DNA of 20,198 bases from NCBI GenBank assembly GCA_014377155.1, contig JACMQD010000089.1, positions 1 through 20,198 of the forward strand, given 5' to 3'. Positions 1-8,002 of the stretch are shown here, piece by piece. Position numbers and translations under genes: made by a program. The notes beneath the pieces were generated by a model. The model did not search any database. It was not told where the DNA came from and saw only the letters and a program-made list of their open reading frames with translations. Origin of the DNA: Herminiimonas sp. (GTDB taxonomy: Bacteria; Pseudomonadota; Gammaproteobacteria; Burkholderiales; Burkholderiaceae). Numbering within the stretch: the first letter of the stretch is position 1; each line of letters begins with the position of its first letter.

Positions 1-404
1 CAGGCGCAGAGCCGTTGCACCACGCGCGTAAAACCGGAGGTACCGCCGCTTCTGACACTGGTCGAGTGCACGCCCCAGATCACATTGCGGTTTCCGGTCA
101 GCCATGCGGCGACACCGCCGAGCAGGTCGGCGTGGTACATCCATGTCTGGACGATGTCGGGTCGGCGTTGTCGCATCAGGGCGATCAACCGGAAAAACTG
201 CGATATCGGTGCGCGCTTGAAATCGAATTCGACGAGCTCGATGCCAGCCTCATCGAATCGCTGCTGCATCGCGCCGCCAGAGGTCAGCGCCACGACCGCA
301 TGGGAATAGTCGCCGCCGCGCGAACTGGCTACCAGTCGAAACAGTGCCATTTCCGCGCCACCAATGCCAAGTCCGGCGATGACGTGCAGTACGCGCGGCT
401 TCAC
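1..404 (-). CDS. Glycosyltransferase, GT-B fold (family 4-like), N-terminal part, cut by window edge
   Basis: Reading from a GTG at 404 gives about 134 codons of an open frame that leaves the window on the left. The N-terminus reads VKPRVLHVIAGLGIGGAEM, the usual first beta strand and glycine-rich loop (GIGGAE) of family 4 glycosyltransferases. It is followed by RPDIVQTWMYHADLLGG and VIWGVHSTS, typical of the N-terminal acceptor-binding domain. The donor-binding domain with the EX7E motif is outside the window. The GTG overlaps the TGA of the preceding glycosyltransferase gene (GTGA), and AGGAG lies about 8 bases upstream, which decides the start. It is probably a cytoplasmic or membrane-associated enzyme adding one sugar to the lipid-linked repeat unit. 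Donor and acceptor cannot be told from sequence. Confidence 0.85.
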   Translation of the reverse strand, partial: MKPRVLHVIAGLGIGGAEMALFRLVASSRGGDYSHAVVALTSGGAMQQRFDEAGIELVEFDFKRAPISQFFRLIALMRQRRPDIVQTWMYHADLLGGVAAWLTGNRNVIWGVHSTSVRSGGTSGFTRVVQRLCA

Positions 405-1579
405 CGGAGTGCTCCTACTTCGACGAACAAGCGGTCCCACTGTTCGATGACTTCGCCAAGGCTGAAGCGACGGCAGACCGATTCGCGTGCCTGCCTGCCC
501 AAAGCGTGCCGGCGTGTCTCATCGCCCATCAATGTCGTCAGCGCCGCAACCAACCCGTCATGGTCATTCAACGGCACCAGCAGCGCATCCTCACCATCGC
601 GCGTAATGTCGCGCGGCCCGCTCGGGCAATCGAACACGACGCAAGGCAAGCCGACCCCCATCGCTTCGAGCAGTGCATTCGGAAAGCCTTCATACCGCGA
701 CGTCATGGCGAACGCCTCGGCATTGGCCATGACGGACCAGGGTGTGTGCGTGCGGCCTTTGAGAAACACCCGTTGCTGCAATCCGCCCACTTCGATTTGC
801 AGTGCAAGCGCAGCCTGCTGCGGACCATCGCCATAAATGTGCAAATCCCAGCCCTCGAACATGGTTGCGACTGCAGAAAAGGCATCGAGCAGTCGATCGA
901 TCTGCTTCTCCGATGACAGTCGCCCCAAGCTGAGCAAGACCTTGCGATGCCCGCTCGCTGCCTTGGCAATTGACACGACATCGGTCGGCAACGGGTTGGG
1001 TATGACACGCACCGACTTCACTCCCGGAAACAAGCGATCGACCTTGGCGGCGACCGACGTGGTTTGCACCGTAAGCATGTCGGCGAAACGGTAGGTCGCC
1101 TGGCAAAGCTTGTCGAGAAAACCTTGTTTCGGAAAGCTCGACGGATCGCTTCTTTCACAAATGATCAGCGGAATTCTGAGGAACGCCGACGCAAGGATCG
1201 CCGCGACGTTGACATTCGGTAAAAACGACACGATGACGTCCGGCCGTTCGCGATCGATGAAACGCCGCAAAGCGCGCAGCCGCAGCATTTGGTTGATGAC
1301 GGTACGCGCCTTGGCCGGTACCAGATCGGCCAGATATACCAGGCGCACTTGCGGCGATAGTGTGTAAAAACACCCGCCGCCTTCAGAGAACGTCGGCATC
1401 AGCGTGACGCGTCCGCCGCGCCCTGACCACGCGTTGGCCAGCGTTGCCGCAACCCTTTCGGCGCCGCCCGAACTCATCGACGAGGTCAGCAGCAGGATAT
1501 TCAATGCAGTGTGCTTCGCCGCGTACGTATGTAAAGCGGCATCCACGAGCGCATGCTGTCCGACCGATTCTGGGTGCAT
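401..1579 (-). CDS. Glycosyltransferase, GT-B fold, family 4
   Basis: This 392-residue protein has the two-domain layout of family 4 retaining glycosyltransferases. The N-terminal half has ILLLTSSMSSGGAERVA near residues 28-44, the glycine loop, and a conserved CERSDP segment near 141. The donor-binding half starts around VLLSLGRLSSEKQ (residue 214). It carries the EX7E motif in SRYEGFPNALLEAMG, with the glutamates at 297 and 305, and the PCVVFDCPSGP loop that follows. It probably transfers one sugar to the undecaprenyl-linked repeat unit at the cytoplasmic face of the inner membrane. The ATG abuts the TGA of the upstream polymerase gene, so translation is probably coupled. The family alignment begins near residue 26, so a later start is possible. 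The specific sugar is unknown. Confidence 0.92.
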   Translation of the reverse strand: MHPESVGQHALVDAALHTYAAKHTALNILLLTSSMSSGGAERVAATLANAWSGRGGRVTLMPTFSEGGGCFYTLSPQVRLVYLADLVPAKARTVINQMLRLRALRRFIDRERPDVIVSFLPNVNVAAILASAFLRIPLIICERSDPSSFPKQGFLDKLCQATYRFADMLTVQTTSVAAKVDRLFPGVKSVRVIPNPLPTDVVSIAKAASGHRKVLLSLGRLSSEKQIDRLLDAFSAVATMFEGWDLHIYGDGPQQAALALQIEVGGLQQRVFLKGRTHTPWSVMANAEAFAMTSRYEGFPNALLEAMGVGLPCVVFDCPSGPRDITRDGEDALLVPLNDHDGLVAALTTLMGDETRRHALGRQARESVCRRFSLGEVIEQWDRLFVEVGALR

Positions 1580-2830
1580 TCAGCTTCTCGCTCTCAAGGA
1601 CTTTGCCACCATGGCGGCAGGCGCGTAACGGCGTGCCGGCGGCCGCAAGAACTGCATGACACCCGCATAGAACGTCAGCGCAATACAAAATCCGATCTGC
1701 ACCGAAAACCAGCCATGAAAGACATACAGTATCGAGACCGTATGCAGCACCGGCAGCAGCGAACGCGTGCCGATGAATCGCGCTGAAATCCAGTACGGGA
1801 ACACGATCAGCGCGCCGACGAACAGCAGATACAGAGGAATCATTCGCCAGTCCAGCACGAACAGCCACCCGGCAATGCCAGTATGGACATACCAGCCGAA
1901 GTCGTCCGCAGAATAGCCACGCGGTACTTCATCACTCGAAATGAGATAGCGCACCGAGAGTACCTTTTGCAGACTGACCGATTTCGACGAGTGCGGCATC
2001 AACTTTTCGGCAACCTGGTTATCGGCGTAAAAAGGCAGGATATGACCTTGGCCAATGGCACGCGCAATGACAGGCGCTTCCTGCGCGATCAACTCCACAG
2101 CGGTGAACTGCTGCAGTCGTTCCAGCACGGTGGTTACCGCACGTCCATAGGTCATTTCTTCCAGGGCCTGGGTACCACGCGCCTTGTCGCGCGCCTCGAT
2201 CAGAAATGGCAGGACCAGCAGGGCCGTGGTTATCAGCATCAGCGAGGCGACCCACATCTTCTTATTGCTCAGGCGCTGCGCCGCGTAATAAAACTCGATC
2301 ATGAACAGCATTGACCATACGCCACCCCAACCGCGCAGCAAGTTACTGGCGATGAAAAGAGCCAGATTGAGATAGGGCACTTTTCTGTTGCGGGAATGAC
2401 CGTAAAAAAGAAGGAACACGGCATCGGGGCTCAGGTAGCTGACAAACAACGCGAGCGCCGACGTCGACGTCGAAGTACCGCCCACGCGCCCGAAGTCCAG
2501 CAGCAGCACGACCAGCAAACCGTTCAATTGAATCAGGAATACCAGTACGCCCATGATTTTTGGCGGTAACCTGGGCTGCTCGACCGGGAAAAATCGCGAA
2601 CCGAGCCTGGCGCACAAAAATACGAACAGCAGCGAAAGGAAAACCAGCGTGATGCAGATCAGCGAGGTAGAAAAATTCAGCCGCGACCAGATCGGCTTGG
2701 TGTCGACGTTGAAAACCGGCGCGTCTAGTGTCGACAGATACATCAACAGATTGGGGATGCCGTAAATGGCGAGAACCAGCAACCAGAACTTGCGTTCCGC
2801 ATTCCTGGGTTTGAGCATGGAGAGATTCAT
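1580..2830 (-). CDS. wzy: Wzy-like oligosaccharide repeat-unit polymerase
   Basis: This 416-residue protein is very hydrophobic, with roughly ten predicted membrane segments, near residues 15-33, 55-75, 92-112, 124-143, 152-185 (probably two), 192-211, 317-347 (probably two) and 359-395 (probably two). A long hydrophilic loop spans about residues 213-315. Many membrane spans with one large loop is the architecture of Wzy polymerases, which join lipid-linked repeat units at the periplasmic face of the inner membrane. Wzy proteins share little sequence identity, so the call rests on topology and on lying between a flippase-glycosyltransferase pair and two more glycosyltransferases. Its ATG overlaps the stop of the preceding glycosyltransferase gene (ATGA at 2827-2830). 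A ligase or other polysaccharide membrane enzyme is the main alternative. Confidence 0.75.
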   Translation of the reverse strand: MNLSMLKPRNAERKFWLLVLAIYGIPNLLMYLSTLDAPVFNVDTKPIWSRLNFSTSLICITLVFLSLLFVFLCARLGSRFFPVEQPRLPPKIMGVLVFLIQLNGLLVVLLLDFGRVGGTSTSTSALALFVSYLSPDAVFLLFYGHSRNRKVPYLNLALFIASNLLRGWGGVWSMLFMIEFYYAAQRLSNKKMWVASLMLITTALLVLPFLIEARDKARGTQALEEMTYGRAVTTVLERLQQFTAVELIAQEAPVIARAIGQGHILPFYADNQVAEKLMPHSSKSVSLQKVLSVRYLISSDEVPRGYSADDFGWYVHTGIAGWLFVLDWRMIPLYLLFVGALIVFPYWISARFIGTRSLLPVLHTVSILYVFHGWFSVQIGFCIALTFYAGVMQFLRPPARRYAPAAMVAKSLRARS

Positions 2831-3747
2831 GCCATTCCCCTGATGCGGGTATAAATTCCAAGCAGATTGGGGAAGAATCGTGTCCAGTGCAGAATCAAGT
2901 GTTTTGTCGATGCAAAAGACCGTTCATGACGATCTATTTTTATCTTGTGCTGGTAACCTCTGACGTCACCGGCCAGATAACGTGCAACCGAAAACGCCAT
3001 TCGACGCTTGAGGCGGCCTGCCTGCACCACCTCTTTTGACGCGCCAAGTTCGAGCGCCCTGTCGAATGCGGCCTCATAGCAATTTTCCAGAAGCTCGCGG
3101 TACGCCGGATTTTTGGAGATACCTTGCGGGTGCACCCGATAACAGCCCAGCACCCGGCGATCAAGGAATATCCTGCCTTTGCTGGCGCGCTCGACATGCA
3201 TGAAAAAATCAACCACGGTCAGCAAATGCGCATGATCGAATTCGTTTTTCCTGCGGTACATGACGCTGCTGTGGACGAAGTAAGTACCATGCATGAGCAA
3301 GTCATCGACGGTACCTTTGGTCGGATACTTTTCCTCGGCTCCCATCACGTCGTCGGTGCCCATGACTTTGACGGCATGCGCGGCGAATGCAACATCGGGA
3401 TTGGCATCGAGGCAGTCAACTTGGGCTTGCAGCTTGCCCGGCAACGCACAGTCGTCGCCATCGAGGCTGGCGACGTACTGACCACGCGCGGCGGCGGCGG
3501 TAATCAGATAGTTCAGCGAGGGGCCGACGTTTTTTTCATGCAGAAGCGGCTTGACCAGCGTCGGATATTTGTCGGCAAATTCCTGCACGATCGCGCGCGT
3601 ACCGTCGGTCGAGCAGTCCTCTCCCACGATCACCTCGAAATCGAAGTCCGTTTTCTGGTCGACGATGCTCTGCAGGCAAAGGCGCAGGTAGTTTTCGTGA
3701 TTATAGGTAACGATACAGACGGAAACCTTGGGTTTTCGATCAGTCAT
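2827..3747 (-). CDS. Glycosyltransferase, GT-A fold, family 2
   Basis: From the chosen start the product has 306 residues and begins MTDRKPKVSVCIVTYNHENY, the classic N-terminus of family 2 inverting glycosyltransferases. The nucleotide-binding acidic pair is in VIVGEDCSTDGT (near residue 43), and the metal-binding DxD is in SLDGDDC (D96 and D98). The C-terminal third is less conserved and fits acceptor binding. The open frame extends upstream to 3984, but that part overlaps the flippase gene and has no coding character. ATG 3747 has AGGGTG just upstream. ATG 3771, which overlaps the flippase stop as ATGA, is an alternative giving 314 residues. The enzyme probably works at the cytoplasmic membrane on the lipid-linked repeat unit; its sugar specificity is unknown. 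Confidence 0.9.
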   Translation of the reverse strand: MTDRKPKVSVCIVTYNHENYLRLCLQSIVDQKTDFDFEVIVGEDCSTDGTRAIVQEFADKYPTLVKPLLHEKNVGPSLNYLITAAAARGQYVASLDGDDCALPGKLQAQVDCLDANPDVAFAAHAVKVMGTDDVMGAEEKYPTKGTVDDLLMHGTYFVHSSVMYRRKNEFDHAHLLTVVDFFMHVERASKGRIFLDRRVLGCYRVHPQGISKNPAYRELLENCYEAAFDRALELGASKEVVQAGRLKRRMAFSVARYLAGDVRGYQHKIKIDRHERSFASTKHLILHWTRFFPNLLGIYTRIRGMA

Positions 3748-3767
3748 CTTGAGCACCCTGAATAAAG

Positions 3768-5288
3768 TCATCGCAGTCCAGAAAATCGCGCAAAGAATTT
3801 TCCACCAATCGTTTCTCTTACCCATGACGAACCGGCTCCGGCAATACCTACCAGGCCCATGCTGACAACCACGATCCCGGCGGCAACGGCGACGCGATTT
3901 TGTGGCCATCTTACGCACCAGTGGATGACCGCGGCACTCGCCATGGTCAACACCACGATGGTACCGACGTCGCGCACCAACCATTGAGCGTGCAACCCCT
4001 TGACGAAGCGCTCATGTACCTTCGGCACCCAAAACGCGAAGTAAAGCAGGTTGGAGCCCAGCCATGCGTAGCCAGCGCCGATGACGCCATAACGCCAAGT
4101 GGCCCAGATCAGCCCGGGAATCAGCAGCAGCACGAAAATCGCATTGCCGATCAAGTGGAGCTTCAGGTCACCCTTGGCGAACTGCAGGTAATACGGAAAC
4201 GAACCCAATACCAAGACGCCATTGCCCAGCGCATAGAGCGTCAATACCGGCGCCGCCCGTCGCGCGATATCGGCATCGCCGGTCCACGCCCATAGCACCT
4301 GCTCGGCAAAGAACGCTAGTACCAGCGCAGCCGGGATCGCGATCACACTCACCATCTGCGTCGCGTTACAGTACAGCTGTACCAGTGCCGTGTGATTGCC
4401 TTCGGCCGATAGCCTTGTCATCCGTGGCAACAAGGCACCACTGATCGGGCCGCTGATGATCATGACCCCGCTGGCCACCAATACCGCGAGGGTAAAGTAG
4501 GCATACTCGGTCAACGACAACAGTTTCGACAAGACCAGCTTGTCGGTTTGCGTCACCAATACCCATACCGAACTGGTGAAGGCAATCGTCAGGGAAAACT
4601 GCAGCACCCCGCGCAGTGGCGCCCATTCCCATGGCACGCGCTTGTCGTCGCCAATTTTCGGCAACCAGTGGTAGGTTTGATACACCAGAACCAGCACTTC
4701 GACGACTGCCACTGCGAGCTGGAAGCTGAAAAAATCAGTCGGACTCGTACCGCCATAGATAAAGAAAGGGATCACGAGCACGAAGCGCACGGTCGCCAAA
4801 ATAATATTGAATCCGCTGAGCCAGACCAGGCGCTCGAAGCCGGTAATGGCGCCACGGTACAGCCCCGAAATCCAGCGCAACGCGATGATCAGCGCCATGA
4901 GAATGATCGCGCGCCGGACCTCTTCCAGTGGCAACTGCTGCACCTTCAGCCAACTGCTGGCAATCGATCCGGCGCCGGCAATCATCACGGTCGCGCCGAC
5001 AATTGCCACACCGACGAAAATGCCTTCGAGCGCACGCAACAGGCGGCGCATGCTTAACGCATCGATCGCCCCGCCCTGAAAACGGGCGGTCTCGCGCGCC
5101 ATGGTCGGCGTCAGTCCCATGTCCAGCAACTGGAACCACATTTGCAGCATCGCAAAGAATCCGACCAGGCCGTATGCTTCTGCGCCCATGTAACGCACGT
5201 AGAGCGGCACCATGGCAATGGCGATCAGCGTCCCGTACAGCTGGCTGATGTAATTTGCGGTAATGTTCCGCTTAAGGGACAGACTCAT
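3768..5288 (-). CDS. wzx: Wzx-like polysaccharide flippase (MOP superfamily)
   Basis: The product has 506 residues with about twelve to fourteen hydrophobic segments throughout its length. The N-terminus (LKRNITANYISQLYGTLIAI, then PLYVRYMGAEAYGLVGFF) matches the start of Wzx and related lipid-linked oligosaccharide flippases: a short basic segment, the first helix, and the YG-GF loop. Wzx moves undecaprenyl-pyrophosphate-linked repeat units across the inner membrane for polymerisation by Wzy. The usual family length is 400-500 residues. It lies 2 bp downstream of the acetyltransferase gene and upstream of the polymerase and glycosyltransferases, which is the expected context. A different polysaccharide transporter of the MOP superfamily is possible but would mean a similar role. 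Confidence 0.9.
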   Translation of the reverse strand: MSLSLKRNITANYISQLYGTLIAIAMVPLYVRYMGAEAYGLVGFFAMLQMWFQLLDMGLTPTMARETARFQGGAIDALSMRRLLRALEGIFVGVAIVGATVMIAGAGSIASSWLKVQQLPLEEVRRAIILMALIIALRWISGLYRGAITGFERLVWLSGFNIILATVRFVLVIPFFIYGGTSPTDFFSFQLAVAVVEVLVLVYQTYHWLPKIGDDKRVPWEWAPLRGVLQFSLTIAFTSSVWVLVTQTDKLVLSKLLSLTEYAYFTLAVLVASGVMIISGPISGALLPRMTRLSAEGNHTALVQLYCNATQMVSVIAIPAALVLAFFAEQVLWAWTGDADIARRAAPVLTLYALGNGVLVLGSFPYYLQFAKGDLKLHLIGNAIFVLLLIPGLIWATWRYGVIGAGYAWLGSNLLYFAFWVPKVHERFVKGLHAQWLVRDVGTIVVLTMASAAVIHWCVRWPQNRVAVAAGIVVVSMGLVGIAGAGSSWVRETIGGKFFARFSGLR

Positions 5289-5290
5289 AT

Positions 5291-5818
5291 CTACGAAGTG
5301 CCGCCTTGATACTCGTCAACAAGGATGCCCATCTGTATCAGGTCGACGTAGCGGCCGTTTTTGAAAACGGCTTCGCGCCACACGCCCTCTTCGACAAAGC
5401 CGACTTTCTGGTAAAGTGCGATCGCACGCTCGTTATTAATCAGCACACCCAGATGAATCCGGCGCAGATTCATGTCCTTGAACGCATGCTCCATGATCGC
5501 GCGCGTGGCGAATTCCCCGACACCCCTGCCGCGGAAGTTCTTTTCCGCTACCCAGATTGCGAAGTAGCAAGATCGCGAAACCCAGTCGATGTTTAACAGA
5601 TGAACAATGCCCAGAGGCTTTTGCGAATCCGCTTCGCAAATCATCAGCCGCACGCAGCTTTCCCGACTCGCAAGATAACTGTCGAACCATTTTTGATCGA
5701 CTTCTTCGGCGATGAAGCGAAATGGACTCACCAGAAATTGCTGGGCGTCGCGGTTGTTCCGCCATTGATTCACCTGGTGGATATCCGACCTGGATAGTTC
5801 GCGAAGAAAATAGCTCAT
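5291..5818 (-). CDS. GNAT-family N-acetyltransferase (RimJ/PseH-like), first gene of the polysaccharide operon
   Basis: From ATG 5818 the product has 175 residues. It shows the GNAT fold: the N-terminal RELSRSDIHQVNQWRNN strand-helix, the acetyl-CoA pyrophosphate loop in NFRGRGVGEFATRAIMEHA, then RIHLGVLINNERAIALYQKVGFVEEG. This pattern is shared by RimJ/RimL-type enzymes and the PseH-type sugar N-acetyltransferases. Being the first gene of a polysaccharide operon and next to the flippase favours acetylation of an amino sugar rather than of a protein. The upstream 23 in-frame codons look non-coding. ATG 5818 begins the conserved region, although its ribosome binding site is weak. The substrate cannot be decided from the sequence. 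Confidence 0.85.
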   Translation of the reverse strand: MSYFLRELSRSDIHQVNQWRNNRDAQQFLVSPFRFIAEEVDQKWFDSYLASRESCVRLMICEADSQKPLGIVHLLNIDWVSRSCYFAIWVAEKNFRGRGVGEFATRAIMEHAFKDMNLRRIHLGVLINNERAIALYQKVGFVEEGVWREAVFKNGRYVDLIQMGILVDEYQGGTS

Positions 5819-6112
5819 TTCGGTACCGGAACCTCGATAGGTTGTTTGATTTAGGCGTTCCGTATATTGCAGCAGCGCGAAAACCACGCCAAAGCGTTAC
5901 GAAACCACGCGACGGCTCACACCTGAAAACGGCATGCAGAACGTGAAGTACATGGTATTTGAAGGGTCGTACGTGGCTTTGATAAATCGCAGAGATTTGC
6001 CACCCTTACAACATTTTTTGGATTGACAGGGGGACGATTTGCTGCGCGAGTCACAATGAGAAAACCCGATTGCCGTGACGATGGCCTGTCACCAAAATGG
6101 ATTCTTTGCTGC
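5819..6112. other. Intergenic region upstream of the polysaccharide operon
   Basis: No credible gene was seen here. The operon promoter on the minus strand should lie in this stretch, but I could not find a convincing -35/-10 pair, and no JUMPstart/ops-type element was recognised. A 7-bp inverted pair (TGACAGG at 6024-6030 and CCTGTCA at 6085-6091) is too widely separated to interpret. Confidence 0.5.
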
Positions 6113-6145
6113 CAAAAGCAAAAAGCCCAACCAGGAAGGTCGGGC
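6113..6145 (-). terminator. Rho-independent terminator of tRNA-Arg
   Basis: On the minus strand an 8-bp stem, GCCCGACC with GGTTGGGC (one G-U pair), closes a 5-base loop at 6125-6145 and is followed by TTTTTGCTTTT. It lies 18 bases past the tRNA 3' end and so ends the tRNA transcript. It also insulates the tRNA from the polysaccharide operon further along the same strand. Confidence 0.85.
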
Positions 6146-6162
6146 CAGATACTTGGTTCAAA

Positions 6163-6238
6163 TGGTGCGGCTGGCAGGAATCGGACCTGCGACCCTTGGC
6201 TTCGGAGGCCAATACTCTATCCACTGAGCTACAGCCGC
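6163..6238 (-). tRNA. tRNA-Arg, anticodon CCG
   Basis: This 76-base gene folds as a complete cloverleaf. The acceptor GCGGCTG pairs with CAGCCGC, the D arm is GCTC/GAGT, the anticodon stem TTGGC pairs with GCCAA around loop CTCCGAA, and the T stem GCAGG pairs with CCTGC around TCCGATT. The loop gives anticodon CCG, reading CGG arginine codons. The 3' CCA is encoded. It has its own promoter-like sequence and terminator and stands alone between the polysaccharide operon and the divergent cytochrome gene. Confidence 0.97.
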
Positions 6239-6263
6239 ATAAGAAGAACGCTGAAGAGACGTG

Positions 6264-6292
6264 AGGATACCGTTTTTCTGCGTCGGCGTCCA
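6264..6292 (-). promoter_or_regulatory. Probable promoter of tRNA-Arg
   Basis: On the minus strand TGGACG (6292-6287) and TATCCT (6269-6264) are separated by exactly 17 bases. Each matches its sigma-70 consensus hexamer at four of six positions. Transcription would start near 6257, about 19 bases before the tRNA. The call rests only on hexamer match and position. Confidence 0.45.
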
Positions 6293-6312
6293 TGCGAGAC
6301 GCGCATTATCGG

Positions 6313-6341
6313 TTCCAAACCGTTCTTGTTACGTCTATAAT
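6313..6341 (+). promoter_or_regulatory. Probable promoter of the di-haem cytochrome gene
   Basis: A perfect TATAAT at 6336-6341 lies 17 bases downstream of TTCCAA, a weak -35 matching three of six positions. Transcription would start near 6348 and leave a leader of about 90 bases before the ATG at 6439. It is the best promoter-like pair in the space between the two divergent genes. Confidence 0.45.
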
Positions 6342-6438
6342 CAAGGGTTTGGCGATGGTTGCGCTGCGGCACGAGAGGCATTCTGCCACCTGATCTGCGC
6401 ATACGCCTACCGCTTTCGAAAATTGTATTGAGGGAATA

Positions 6439-7335
6439 ATGAGCGACGCACATAACGAACACGAATCCGCTATCAAGACGCCTAAGCAGCTAATCGTGGC
6501 AATCATTGCGAGTTTTCTGGTACCTATTATTTGCATTGTGCTACTGGTGCAATATGTTGCCAACGACAAGAAACCCGGCGCCGGATCGGCGGCGATGACG
6601 GCGGAATCGATTGCGATGCGGCTCAAGCCGGTCGGCGACGAGGGCTTTACGCTACGTGACGTCAATGCCCCCAAACAGCTGTTAGCGGGCGCCGATGTCT
6701 ACAAGTCAGCTTGCCTTGCGTGCCACGGGGCCGGTGCAGCAGGTTCGCCGAAGTTTGGCGACGCAGGTGCCTGGTCGGTGCGTATCGCCAAGGGCTACGA
6801 TACGCTGGTCAGCCACGCCATCATGGGCATCGGTGCCATGCCGGCCAAGGGCGGCAATGCCGACTTGGACGACGTCGAAGTTGCGCGGGCAGTGGTCTAC
6901 ATGGCTAATGCGGCCGGCGCCAAATTCAAGGAGCCGGAAGTCAAGGCGGCTCCGGTTGTCACGGCAGGCGCCGCTGACGCCGCTGCCCCTGTAGCGATGG
7001 CTGCGGTTGCTGCGCCAGTCGAAGCAGCGGCGGCGGCGCCTGCTGTGCTGGTTGCGGTTGCGGCTACACCTGCCAAGCTGTCTGCCGACGCTGGCAAGAA
7101 GCTGTATGACTCCGCGTGCATGGCATGCCACAGTGCGGGTATCGCCGGCTCACCGAAGATGGGTGACAAGGCGGCCTGGGCGGACCGCCTCAAGCAAGGC
7201 ATGCCGGTATTGTACGAACACGCGATCAAGGGCTTTCAGGGCAAGGCAGGCGTGATGCCGGCAAAAGGCGGCTCGACAGCTAGCGATGAAGAAGTCAAGG
7301 CAGCGGTCGACTACATGGCAGCAGCAGCGAAATAA
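6439..7335 (+). CDS. Membrane-anchored di-haem cytochrome c (cytochrome c5-like)
   Basis: The 298-residue protein has an N-terminal membrane helix (about residues 18-40) followed by two similar cytochrome c domains. Haem-binding CXXCH motifs are CLACH at 92-96 and CMACH at 227-231. Each is followed by a GSPK-GD segment and a distal methionine in an MPAKGG context (M134 and M273). An Ala/Pro/Val-rich linker of roughly 50 residues joins the domains, and the second domain looks like a duplicate of the first. It should be exported, haem-loaded in the periplasm and carry electrons from the inner membrane to a terminal oxidase or reductase. GAGGG sits 5-6 bases before ATG 6439. The gene stands alone with its own terminator, so its redox partners are not indicated here. 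Confidence 0.93.
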   Translation: MSDAHNEHESAIKTPKQLIVAIIASFLVPIICIVLLVQYVANDKKPGAGSAAMTAESIAMRLKPVGDEGFTLRDVNAPKQLLAGADVYKSACLACHGAGAAGSPKFGDAGAWSVRIAKGYDTLVSHAIMGIGAMPAKGGNADLDDVEVARAVVYMANAAGAKFKEPEVKAAPVVTAGAADAAAPVAMAAVAAPVEAAAAAPAVLVAVAATPAKLSADAGKKLYDSACMACHSAGIAGSPKMGDKAAWADRLKQGMPVLYEHAIKGFQGKAGVMPAKGGSTASDEEVKAAVDYMAAAAK

Positions 7336-7351
7336 GTTTGTACGATTCTGT

Positions 7352-7382
7352 AAAAAGCCGACTGTCGAGTCGGCTTTTTTTT
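7352..7382 (+). terminator. Rho-independent terminator, probably bidirectional
   Basis: AGCCGACT (7356-7363) and AGTCGGCT (7368-7375) form a perfect stem with loop GTCG, followed on the plus strand by eight T. The A-run before the stem supplies five T on the minus strand. It therefore probably ends both the cytochrome transcript and the converging OmpA-domain gene. Confidence 0.9.
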
Positions 7383-7420
7383 ACTCTGCGGTCATTGCCT
7401 TGAGGGTGGAATAGACAGCG

Positions 7421-8002
7421 CTACCGACTGTTCTCGGCAACGTAAATCTCGACGCCGAGACCTGATACGCGGCGGGTGGTGCTGACCTTCAAGGCCAGCA
7501 GTGCATCTCCCTCTGCCTGTGCGATAAGAGTGCGCGCTGGCGCAATACCACGGCGCACCAGGTAATCTCGCGAATGAACGGCACGCTCGATGGACAATGG
7601 ACTATCGCTCACACTCCCAGAGGATTCGTCAGCATGGCCGACGATATTGACTACTGTTGCGGGATTGTCGGCGAGCGTATCGGCAAATCTGTCCAGAACG
7701 GGGAGAAAAGCGGGCCGGATATCGGCACGGTTGACATCGAATGAAATTTTACTGGGGATATCCAGCTTCAAGTGATTATCCCCGGTCTGGATTACCTGGA
7801 TGCCCGTCCCTTGCGCGGCTTGTTGCATTATCCGCTTCTGCTTTTCCATGCGCAGCGACCAGATGTTACCGATCAAAGCGCCAGATGCCTCGCCAGTGCC
7901 AACATTGGCGTCGCCGTTTTCAATGCGCCTTACGCCTACGTCGGCGTAGATGTCGTCAGCGAGTTGTCGATCGGACGAACTTGCATTTCCACTCAAAGCC
8001 AT
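7421..8002 (-). CDS. OmpA-domain envelope protein, apparently frameshifted near its 5' end
   Basis: The 193-residue frame has a Gly/Ala-containing N-terminal part (GTGEASGALIGNIWS, residues 35-49) and a C-terminal OmpA-like peptidoglycan-binding domain (about 75-190). Seen in that domain are SFDVNRADIRP, the GHADES segment (near residue 122) and PLSIERAVHSRDYL, matching the LS-RA-V-L signature. Such proteins tie the outer membrane to peptidoglycan. ATG 8002 has no ribosome binding site and no export signal. Thirteen codons upstream in a shifted frame lies ATG 8042 with GAGGA 7 bases before it. Removing one base from the five-G run at 8018-8022 joins that start to this frame and adds MRHRLTCPLLAAC, a short export or lipoprotein signal. 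The gene is either a pseudogene, uses a shift, or contains a sequencing error. Confidence 0.85.
   Translation of the reverse strand: MALSGNASSSDRQLADDIYADVGVRRIENGDANVGTGEASGALIGNIWSLRMEKQKRIMQQAAQGTGIQVIQTGDNHLKLDIPSKISFDVNRADIRPAFLPVLDRFADTLADNPATVVNIVGHADESSGSVSDSPLSIERAVHSRDYLVRRGIAPARTLIAQAEGDALLALKVSTTRRVSGLGVEIYVAENSR

Noticed and set aside
3748..3984. N-terminal extension of the family 2 glycosyltransferase frame
   Set aside because: The extra residues overlap the flippase gene, are Arg/Cys/His-rich without family similarity, and a better start with a ribosome binding site is at 3747.
6023..6340. 105-codon plus-strand frame containing GRNRTCDPWLRRPILYP
   Set aside because: It is a translation of the strand opposite tRNA-Arg. 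This peptide is a well-known false protein produced by antisense tRNA sequence.
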